A stretch of DNA of 6,318 nt from Ruminococcaceae bacterium UBA3451 (GTDB lineage: Bacteria > Bacillota > Clostridia > Oscillospirales > Acutalibacteraceae), in NCBI GenBank assembly GCA_002378845.1, contig DFRY01000021.1:15132-21449 (forward strand), given 5' to 3'. The translations under genes and the position numbers were made by a program. Under the pieces are notes generated by a model. The model made no database searches. It was not told the origin of the DNA and worked only from the letters and a program-made list of their open reading frames with translations. Positions 1-5,274 of this stretch are shown one piece after another (position 1 is the first letter of the stretch; each line of letters opens with the position of its first letter).

Positions 1-388
1 CGTTGGCAAGGCCGAGCGCTGCAGAAATAGAGGTACTGCTGTGCCCGGCATTAAATGCGTCGTATTTACTTTCTGCCCGGTTCGGGTAACCGGAAAGACC
101 GCCCTGAGTACGAATTGTGGAAATTTGATCCCGTCTTCCAGTCAGAATTTTATGAGTGTAAGACTGGTGCCCTACATCCCATACAATTTTGTCGTCAACG
201 GAACCGAAAACACGGTGCAACGCGACCGTAAGTTCAACTACGCCGAGGTTAGAAGCAAGGTGACCTCCGTTATTGGAAACCGTTTGAATGATTTTCTCGC
301 GTATTTCACCGCACAATTCGTTCAATTCGGATAACGAAAGTCCTCGTAAATCCTCGGGAGAATCTATTTTGTTTAAAAGGTTGTCCAT
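1..388 (-). CDS. dxs: 1-deoxy-D-xylulose-5-phosphate synthase, N-terminal part (cut by window edge)
   Basis: Dxs is a thiamine-diphosphate enzyme that condenses pyruvate and glyceraldehyde 3-phosphate into DXP, the first step of the MEP isoprenoid pathway. DXP also feeds thiamine and pyridoxal phosphate synthesis in many bacteria. I translated 129 codons from the start to the window edge, about the first fifth of a usual ~620-residue protein. Family motifs are in the expected order: GGHLASNLG (residues 41-49; His43 corresponds to the catalytic His49 of E. coli Dxs), VELTVALH (51-58), DVGHQSYTHKILTGR (71-85) and GHSSTSISA (115-123). The ThDP-binding GDG region lies beyond the edge. The start at 388 is chosen because GAGG (397-400) sits 8 bases upstream. 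An in-frame ATG at 415 has no Shine-Dalgarno and would fall at the predicted transcription start. The gene lies 58 bases after folD on the same strand and has its own promoter. Identity is firm. Confidence 0.96.
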   Translation of the reverse strand, partial: MDNLLNKIDSPEDLRGLSLSELNELCGEIREKIIQTVSNNGGHLASNLGVVELTVALHRVFGSVDDKIVWDVGHQSYTHKILTGRRDQISTIRTQGGLSGYPNRAESKYDAFNAGHSSTSISAALGLAN

Positions 389-421
389 TTTGTAAACCTC
401 AGTTTTCGAATTCATGCGAAG

Positions 422-450
422 ATTATATCATAATATATGATATCAATCAA
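422..450 (-). promoter_or_regulatory. sigma-A-type promoter for dxs
   Basis: On the minus strand there is a TTGATT -35 box (445-450), a 17-base spacer and a perfect TATAAT -10 box (422-427). The -35 box overlaps the folD stop codon (447-449). Transcription would begin near 415, leaving a leader of about 27 bases before the dxs ATG at 388. A 7-bp inverted repeat (ATATCAT 425-431 and ATGATAT 437-443) fills most of the spacer and reaches into the -10 box. It could be a repressor site or simply AT-rich sequence. The promoter is read directly from the sequence and activity is inferred. Confidence 0.6.
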
Positions 451-1295
451 ATATTTTGCCTTTTTGCGGCAGTAACCGTATTTTTCAGCAGCATTGCAAT
501 CGTCATTGGGCCAACCCCGCCGGGAACCGGCGTTATGTACGAAGCAATTTTCTCAACACTGTCAAAATCAACGTCACCGCAGAGCTTGCCGTTTTCATCC
601 CGGTTCATACCAACGTCAATGACAACCGCACCGGGCTTTACCATATCTTCCGTAACAAATTTTGCTTTTCCCACGGCTGCCACAAGAATATCTGCCTTAT
701 TGCAGATTTCCTTTAAATCCTTTGTTTTGCTGTGGCAGATTGTAACCGTACCGTTATTGTGCAGAAGAAGCATTGCCATGGGTTTCCCGACAATGTTGCT
801 GCGGCCGATTACGACACAGTTTTTACCGGAAATTTCAATGTTTTCTGCGCGGAGCAGTTCAATTACTCCGGCGGGCGTACAGGGCAGAAAATGATAGTTG
901 CCAATCATAATTCGGCCTACATTAGATGGATGGAATGCATCCACATCCTTTTCCGGGTCAATCGCTTCGACAACTGCTTCTTCATCCAAACCGTTAGGAA
1001 GCGGTGACTGCACCAAAATTCCGTGTATTTCCTTTTTTTTGTTTAATTTTTGTACCAGTTCCATTAATTCCTGCTGTGTTGTCTGAGCAGGAAGCGCATA
1101 TTCTTCAGATAAAAGGCCTGCCTGAGCGCAGGCCTTTTTCTTGTTGTTGACATAAGTTCTGGAAGCAGGGTCATTGCCGACAATAACAACCGCTAGCCCG
1201 GGGGTAATGCCCTTTTTTGCCAAGTTCTGAACATCAAGTGCGACTTTCTCCCGAATTTCAGCTGCAATAGCCTTTCCATCGATCCGCTTTGCCAT
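447..1295 (-). CDS. folD: Bifunctional methylenetetrahydrofolate dehydrogenase / methenyltetrahydrofolate cyclohydrolase FolD
   Basis: FolD interconverts 5,10-methylene-, 5,10-methenyl- and 10-formyl-tetrahydrofolate in the cytosol. It uses NADP(H) in most family members and supplies one-carbon units for purines and formyl-Met-tRNA. The 282-residue length is standard. The N-terminal catalytic domain shows YVNNKKKAC (48-56), with Tyr48 and Lys52 at the positions of catalytic Tyr50 and Lys54 of E. coli FolD. It also has Gln96 in LVQSPLP (94-100; the usual form is QLPLP, so Ser97 is a small departure) and Asp119 in DVDAFHPSNVG (117-127). The nucleotide-binding domain has VIGRSNIVGKP (162-172), ADILVAAVGK (201-210) and the C-terminal signature PVPGGVGPMT (256-265). 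The start is supported by GGGAGG (1302-1307), 6 bases before the ATG. The gene follows lgt by 18 bases, so co-transcription is likely. A long perfect hairpin lies inside codons 53-62. Confidence 0.98.
   Translation of the reverse strand: MAKRIDGKAIAAEIREKVALDVQNLAKKGITPGLAVVIVGNDPASRTYVNNKKKACAQAGLLSEEYALPAQTTQQELMELVQKLNKKKEIHGILVQSPLPNGLDEEAVVEAIDPEKDVDAFHPSNVGRIMIGNYHFLPCTPAGVIELLRAENIEISGKNCVVIGRSNIVGKPMAMLLLHNNGTVTICHSKTKDLKEICNKADILVAAVGKAKFVTEDMVKPGAVVIDVGMNRDENGKLCGDVDFDSVEKIASYITPVPGGVGPMTIAMLLKNTVTAAKRQNI
1111..1138. other. Perfect 11-bp terminator-like inverted repeat inside folD
   Basis: AAAAGGCCTGC (1111-1121) and GCAGGCCTTTT (1128-1138) are exact reverse complements around a 6-base loop (1122-1127). 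Seven pairs of the stem are GC-rich (GGCCTGC) and are flanked by A and T runs. Read on the plus strand, the stem runs into five Ts (1135-1139). Read on the folD sense strand, it ends in four Ts followed by AT. This is the form of a bidirectional intrinsic terminator, but it is embedded in codons 53-62 of an intact folD, next to the catalytic KKKAC motif. Translating ribosomes would normally keep it open. Whether it has any role is unknown. Confidence 0.45.
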
Positions 1296-1313
1296 AGTAT
1301 GCCTCCCGATGAT

Positions 1314-2432
1314 TTATTCTTTCGTTTCAGTTTCTTCAGTAGTTTCGGTATGATCCGCAGTAGGTTCTGTTTCTTCTGCAGAGGAACCCTGTGCTACCGG
1401 CTCTGCTGTTTCTTCCGTTTCCGAAGTTTCGGCAGTTTCCTCGGCAGAAGTCTCTTCCTCATTTTCCGTTACAACTGCTTCGTCCGGATTTGTTTCATCT
1501 TCCACGGATTCATCCGCTTCATCGCCAAAAATGGTGCTGGTTCCGTCGTCAATCATATCTTCCGGAACTTCGTCAACGATTGCATTTAGTTCCATTACTT
1601 TTCTGGAACCGCAGCCGACCAGGGAAGTTCTGTTGCGGAATACAATCAGAAGAATGACCGCGGTAAGAACGGTGACCGCCGCGACAAGCTGTGATACGCG
1701 AATCGGCAGCATAGGAGTAATCAGGCTGTCGGTTCTTAAACCCTCAATAAAGAAACGGCCTGTTCCGTACCAAATTAAATAAAGCAAAAACACCTGTCCG
1801 TCATATCTTCTTAATTTACGGGAGAAAATATGTAGCAAAACAAAGCCTAACAGGCACCACAGCGACTCGTAAAGAAAGCAGGGGTGTACTGGGCCGTTTG
1901 CCACTTTCGCGGTATTTTCACTTACCATGCCCCAGGGCAGGTTGGTTTCTACACCAAAGGCTTCCTGGTTAACAAAGTTGCCCCAGCGGCCGATGGACTG
2001 ACCAATTAAAAAGCCAAGGGAAGCAAGGTCTAAAACGGTAGCCACGTTGATTTTACGCAGTTTTGCTACCAGCGCGCCTATGACTAAACCGCCGATGATA
2101 CCGCCGTAAATGCCCAGACCGCCTTCCCAAATATACAAGGCGCTGATGGGATTTTTAATGTATTGATCTCCGGTATAGAACAGAACGTAATATGCCCTTG
2201 CACCGATGATACCGGCAATAATTCCGGCAATTACAACATCGAGCAGCTTATCGTCGTCCATGCGGAACTTTTTGCAGCTTGCCATAACATACAGGAAAGC
2301 AAGCAGAAATCCTACCGCAATAATCACACCGTACCAGGCAATTGACATATTACCAATGGAAAAAGCTCTGGGGCTGATGTCCAAATTAATTCCTAGACCC
2401 GGAAATTGTACATGATACATATTCTCCACCAT
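1314..2432 (-). CDS. lgt: Prolipoprotein diacylglyceryl transferase Lgt, with acidic C-terminal tail
   Basis: Lgt is the membrane enzyme that moves diacylglycerol from phosphatidylglycerol to the lipobox cysteine of prolipoproteins, the first step of lipoprotein maturation. The core matches the family: FPGLGINLDIS near the N-terminus, SIAWYGVI (30-37), EGGLGIYGGIIGG (103-115), the signature GRWGNFVNQEAFG (148-160) and FFIEGLRTD (227-235). Arg149, Asn152 and Gly160 align with Arg143, Asn146 and Gly154 of E. coli Lgt. Tyr109 takes the place of E. coli His103. Several hydrophobic segments span about 30 to 265, as expected for a multi-pass protein. The oddity is length: 372 residues against a usual 260-300, because of a hydrophilic tail from about 280. 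Its last 62 residues hold 22 Glu and 14 Thr. The start is ambiguous: ATG 2432 has GGAG only 2 bases away; GTG 2429 has better spacing (5); ATG 2420 (Met5) gives the N-terminus most like relatives. It is probably co-transcribed with folD. Confidence 0.95.
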   Translation of the reverse strand: MVENMYHVQFPGLGINLDISPRAFSIGNMSIAWYGVIIAVGFLLAFLYVMASCKKFRMDDDKLLDVVIAGIIAGIIGARAYYVLFYTGDQYIKNPISALYIWEGGLGIYGGIIGGLVIGALVAKLRKINVATVLDLASLGFLIGQSIGRWGNFVNQEAFGVETNLPWGMVSENTAKVANGPVHPCFLYESLWCLLGFVLLHIFSRKLRRYDGQVFLLYLIWYGTGRFFIEGLRTDSLITPMLPIRVSQLVAAVTVLTAVILLIVFRNRTSLVGCGSRKVMELNAIVDEVPEDMIDDGTSTIFGDEADESVEDETNPDEAVVTENEEETSAEETAETSETEETAEPVAQGSSAEETEPTADHTETTEETETKE

Positions 2433-2436
2433 TTCT

Positions 2437-2496
2437 CCACGCGTTCACCTATTTCATTTTGCCCGCCGACAATCGCGTGGGAACGCCGGCAGTTCC
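2437..2496 (-). promoter_or_regulatory. Inverted repeats before lgt; one would cover its ribosome-binding site
   Basis: The 72-base gap between ymfH and lgt contains overlapping inverted repeats. In mRNA sense, CCACGCG (2480-2474) can pair with CGCGUGG (2443-2437), which includes the GUGG of the lgt Shine-Dalgarno. GCGUUC (2486-2481) can instead pair with GAACGC (2446-2441), which shares bases with the first pairing but leaves most of the Shine-Dalgarno free. GGAAC (2496-2492) can also pair locally with GUUCC (2484-2480). No U-tract follows, so this does not look like a terminator between ymfH and lgt. Pairings are visible in the sequence and regulation is only a possibility. Confidence 0.3.
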
Positions 2497-2504
2497 TCTG
2501 TTTA

Positions 2505-3788
2505 TTAATCCAAAGGTTTTACAATCGATAAAGCGGAATATTCCGGTTTCAGCTGGCATTTCAAACGGTTCTGTACGTCTTCATACTCTGCAGTCGCAAC
2601 AGAATCAAGGTAGCTGAACACATCGCGGCCGGAAAACGCATCGGATACCATGGAATTTGCAAGATAATCCACGCTGTTAAAGGAAGAAACAATTCTTCCG
2701 TAAACCGCTTTTTTGGAACGCTCAAACGCAGCTTTGTCCAAGCCGTTTTCACGAATACTTGCAATTTCTTTTTTGATTTCCTCGGCAACAGTGTCCGGAT
2801 CCTTTGATTCACCGGAAAAAATAACCGTTGAATAGCCCGGGCCTTCAAAATATTCGTAAGAGAAAGAGGATTGATTGATCAGTCCCGCGTCAAGCAGACG
2901 GCGGAACAGCGGCGATGCATCGGAAGCCAGCAGATTCAGCAGGATTTCCGTCTCCGCCATTTCTTTTACGGTTAAACGATCTTTACCTGCATCTTCCTTG
3001 AACCCCAATTCGAAAATCGGCACAGCGACAGAAAGCTTCTGTTCCACTCTGCTTTTTACGATTTCAATCGGTTCTTTTTCAAAGATTCTGTCAACGCTGG
3101 TCGGTTTGGACGGCTTCAGCATTTTATCGCACAATTCCAAAACCTTATCGACATCTACATTTCCTGCGATGCCTAAAGCCATATTATTTAGGTTATAGAA
3201 CGTATGGTAGCACTGATAAAGCAATTCCGGTGTAATTTTTGCAATGCTTTCCACTGTTCCGGCGATATCGGTTTTGACAGGATGGGTTTGGTATAATGCG
3301 CCCAAAAGATTAAACAAAACGCGCCACTGTGGGTCGTCGTCATACATTCTGATTTCCTGACCGATAATACCCTGTTCTTTTTGAACGGTCTGTTCGGTAA
3401 AATAAGGGGACTGGACGAAGTCCAGTAAGATTTCCAGTGATTCGTACACATTTTCTGTGCAGGAGAACAGGTAGCACGTGGCGTCAAATGAGGTATACGC
3501 ATTTGCGGAGGCCCCTGTTTTTGCATAGCGCTCAAAAGCATCGCCGTCTTCGCTTTCAAAAAGCTTATGCTCCAAATAGTGCGCGATACCTGCGGGAACC
3601 TTGTTCGGTTCATTCTGTTCAGAGGTTTTAAAGCACATATCGATAGAGCCGTATTTGGTTCCAAATACAGCGTATGTGGAGGTGTTGTTCACTTTCGGAA
3701 AAATAAAAATTTTCAATCCGGAAGAATGCTGAACTTCGTAATATTTATCGCCGATGCGATCACTTTTTATTTCTTTAATCTGATTCAT
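2505..3788 (-). CDS. ymfH: M16 family zinc metallopeptidase, YmfH-like catalytic subunit
   Basis: This 427-residue protein is an M16 (pitrilysin/processing peptidase) family member most like YmfH of Bacillus, also annotated as YfmH, 'EF-P 5-aminopentanol modification-associated'. The N-terminal M16 domain holds the inverted zinc motif HYLEH (70-74), with His70 and His74 as zinc ligands and Glu73 as the base. A downstream KEQGIIGQEI (137-146) places Glu138 and the third ligand Glu145 seven residues apart, as in pitrilysin. The C-terminal M16 domain is present, but the stretch aligned with the substrate-binding Arg/Tyr motif reads SPLFRRLLDAGLINQ (292-306), with Leu299 and Gln306 where Arg and Tyr are expected. 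Those two residues are present in the partner gene. No signal peptide is seen, so it is probably cytoplasmic. Its ATG overlaps the stop of the upstream M16 gene (ATGA), so the two are translationally coupled. The substrate is unknown and the EF-P link rests on annotation of relatives only. Confidence 0.9.
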   Translation of the reverse strand: MNQIKEIKSDRIGDKYYEVQHSSGLKIFIFPKVNNTSTYAVFGTKYGSIDMCFKTSEQNEPNKVPAGIAHYLEHKLFESEDGDAFERYAKTGASANAYTSFDATCYLFSCTENVYESLEILLDFVQSPYFTEQTVQKEQGIIGQEIRMYDDDPQWRVLFNLLGALYQTHPVKTDIAGTVESIAKITPELLYQCYHTFYNLNNMALGIAGNVDVDKVLELCDKMLKPSKPTSVDRIFEKEPIEIVKSRVEQKLSVAVPIFELGFKEDAGKDRLTVKEMAETEILLNLLASDASPLFRRLLDAGLINQSSFSYEYFEGPGYSTVIFSGESKDPDTVAEEIKKEIASIRENGLDKAAFERSKKAVYGRIVSSFNSVDYLANSMVSDAFSGRDVFSYLDSVATAEYEDVQNRLKCQLKPEYSALSIVKPLD

Positions 3789-5068
3789 TCCGTTACTTCC
3801 CCGCTTCCTATCAAACGATATACCGTATCAAGTGTAACGTTGTTGGCTGCATCGATAATTTCCTGACGCGTTACCGCCTGAATAATTGCCGCAGATTCCT
3901 CCGGCCGCTTTGTTTCATTTGCAAAAGTCTGCGAAAGGTACCACGCTTCCAGTCCGCCAAGCGAATCGCAAACCGTACGATAGCTGTTGCATAAAGACAG
4001 TTTTGCGGAATTCAATTCATTCTCGTCAAAGTTACCTTTTCGAATTTCATCAAGCTGAATAAGAATTTCTTCTTTTGCTTTTTCCACATTCTTGGTTTCT
4101 ACGCCGCTTTGTACCAGCATGATTCCTTTCATGGAATTATATTGCGCGCTGCAGTAATAACATAAGCTCAGCTTTTCGCGAACATTCAGGAAAAGCTTAG
4201 AACTTGGGGTTCCGCCGAATAACGCGGTCATGAGTTTTACTGCGGAAGTTTTATCGTCCGGTACTGCAGTGGCGGTACGGAAGCCAAGAACCAGCTTTGA
4301 CTGGGCTACATTCATTTTTTCCGTCACATCGTTTACCTTTTCCGCCTTTTTTACGTTTTCGGTGGAACACGGTACCGTTTCGTTTTTGCCCAGCTTAGAA
4401 AAAGCCTGGAAAAAACCGTCATAGGCCTGTTCTGTATCGCAGTCGCCTAAAACAACGATTTCAATTTTTGCATTGCGGATTAAATACTGCCATGCGTCGG
4501 TAAGCTCGTCCAGCTTCAGATTTTGAATGTCTTCCTTGCTTCCGTAACGGTTAATTCCGTACGGTTCGTTTTTGCACATAAGCTCTTCACAGCGCAGCTT
4601 TGCGTAGGAACGCTTATCGTTATATTCAGATTCAATTAATTCAATGGTCTGACGTTTTTCCTGTTCGAAACCGGATTCCGAGAACTTCCCGTTTTCAAAC
4701 GGAGGATCAAAGATTACGCTGCAAAGAAGTTTTGAAAGCTCTGCAGAAACACTTTCCCCTTCCAATGCGTACCGGTCGGAAATGCCGGTCGCCGAAACGG
4801 ACAAAAGCTGAACGTCACCCAGCTTTTGCACATCTGCGTTGATTTCCGCACCATAAAGTTCTTCCAGGCGTTCGCCCAGCTTGGTAAAGTCAGGGTATTC
4901 TCTGCTGGCACGGCTCAGCAGGAACGGAAGAATCGCGCTGGAGGCCGCCGTGGATTTTTGCAGCGGCAGCATAAAGTTAACGGACATACGCACTGTTTTA
5001 AACTTAGTGTCTTTAATACTTCTAAAATTGACGCCATTACAAACGGAACGCTGCTCAATTTCTATCAT
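3785..5068 (-). CDS. ymfF: M16 family protein lacking the zinc motif, YmfF-like partner subunit
   Basis: This 427-residue M16-fold protein is most like YmfF of Bacillus, also annotated as YfmF. The segment that should carry HxxEH reads ILPFLLSRAS (46-55); Pro48, Leu51 and Ser52 stand in for His, Glu and His, so it cannot bind catalytic zinc. Its C-terminal domain keeps the substrate-binding motif SKLFLNVREKLSLCYY (290-305), with Arg297 and Tyr304 seven apart as in active M16 enzymes. It therefore looks like the non-catalytic half of a heterodimer with the next gene, in the manner of the mitochondrial processing peptidase subunits or AlbE/AlbF. The start is supported by the family-like N-terminus (KFKTVRMSVNFMLPL, 22-36) and by GGAG (5080-5083) 11 bases upstream, slightly distant. 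It is the first gene of the minus-strand train and overlaps the next gene by 4 bases. No signal peptide is visible. Confidence 0.88.
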   Translation of the reverse strand: MIEIEQRSVCNGVNFRSIKDTKFKTVRMSVNFMLPLQKSTAASSAILPFLLSRASREYPDFTKLGERLEELYGAEINADVQKLGDVQLLSVSATGISDRYALEGESVSAELSKLLCSVIFDPPFENGKFSESGFEQEKRQTIELIESEYNDKRSYAKLRCEELMCKNEPYGINRYGSKEDIQNLKLDELTDAWQYLIRNAKIEIVVLGDCDTEQAYDGFFQAFSKLGKNETVPCSTENVKKAEKVNDVTEKMNVAQSKLVLGFRTATAVPDDKTSAVKLMTALFGGTPSSKLFLNVREKLSLCYYCSAQYNSMKGIMLVQSGVETKNVEKAKEEILIQLDEIRKGNFDENELNSAKLSLCNSYRTVCDSLGGLEAWYLSQTFANETKRPEESAAIIQAVTRQEIIDAANNVTLDTVYRLIGSGEVTE

Positions 5069-5111
5069 TCAAAATTCATCTCCAAATTAAACTTGGTTAA
5101 AATCAAATTTT

Positions 5112-5140
5112 ATTATATCACAATCAGTGGCTTTAGCAAA
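5112..5140 (-). promoter_or_regulatory. Extended -10 promoter for the ymfF-ymfH-lgt-folD train
   Basis: On the minus strand, TATAAT (5112-5117) is preceded by TGA, giving the extended -10 form TGnTATAAT (TG at 5119-5120). A weak -35-like TTTGCT (5135-5140) lies 17 bases upstream. The predicted start near 5105 leaves a leader of about 37 bases before the ATG at 5068. No other strong promoter is evident until the one before dxs. Confidence 0.55.
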
Positions 5141-5214
5141 GAAATATTATCCCAAAAAATTCATGAAAATACAAAATGTAACTCTTAATTAACCGAAATT
5201 AGTAATATTTTAGG

Positions 5215-5243
5215 TTGTACTTAATATGCAATGATGTTATAAT
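5215..5243 (+). promoter_or_regulatory. Extended -10 promoter for the EamA transporter
   Basis: TTGTAC (5215-5220) lies 17 bases before a perfect TATAAT (5238-5243), which carries TG at 5235-5236 in the extended -10 arrangement. Transcription would start near 5250, about 25 bases before the TTG start codon. The -35 box is only partly consensus and the extended -10 probably compensates. This promoter points away from the minus-strand promoter at 5112-5140, and the two -10 boxes are about 120 bases apart. Confidence 0.6.
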
Positions 5244-5262
5244 TTACAAGAATTAAAAATAT

Positions 5263-5268
5263 GAGGTG
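5263..5268 (+). promoter_or_regulatory. Shine-Dalgarno deciding a TTG start for the EamA transporter
   Basis: GAGGTG is a strong ribosome-binding site, 6 bases before TTG at 5275. The in-frame GTG at 5266, which gives a slightly longer reading frame, is itself part of this site and has only AT-rich sequence upstream. TTG is therefore the better start and shortens the protein from 313 to 310 residues. Confidence 0.7.
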
Positions 5269-5274
5269 CATTCC

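Noticed and set aside
41..334. Plus-strand open frame of 97 codons over the left edge
   Set aside because: It is antisense to dxs, whose translation matches the family throughout. There is no ribosome-binding site or recognisable product.
425..443. AT-only palindrome considered as the folD terminator
   Set aside because: The stem has almost no GC pairs and no T-tract, and it sits within a good promoter. It is more plausibly an operator or incidental.
1299..1782. Several plus-strand open frames rich in Phe, Arg and Ser opposite lgt
   Set aside because: They arise from the repetitive Glu/Thr codons of the Lgt tail read in antisense. None resembles a real protein.
3410..3426. Perfect 7-bp inverted repeat ACTGGAC-GAA-GTCCAGT
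   Set aside because: It lies inside ymfH coding sequence, has a 3-base loop and no following T-run. A chance repeat of this size in several kilobases is expected.
3188..3664. A 158-codon minus-strand open frame inside the ymfH-like gene
   Set aside because: It lies in a different frame of a gene with clear M16 motifs, and its translation shows no recognisable domain or conserved pattern. It is a shadow frame.
5066..5078. Four-codon frame (ATG AAT TTT GAA TGA) overlapping the ymfF start
   Set aside because: The GGAG is directly adjacent to its ATG with no spacing, so it is unlikely to be translated. The same GGAG serves the ymfF ATG.
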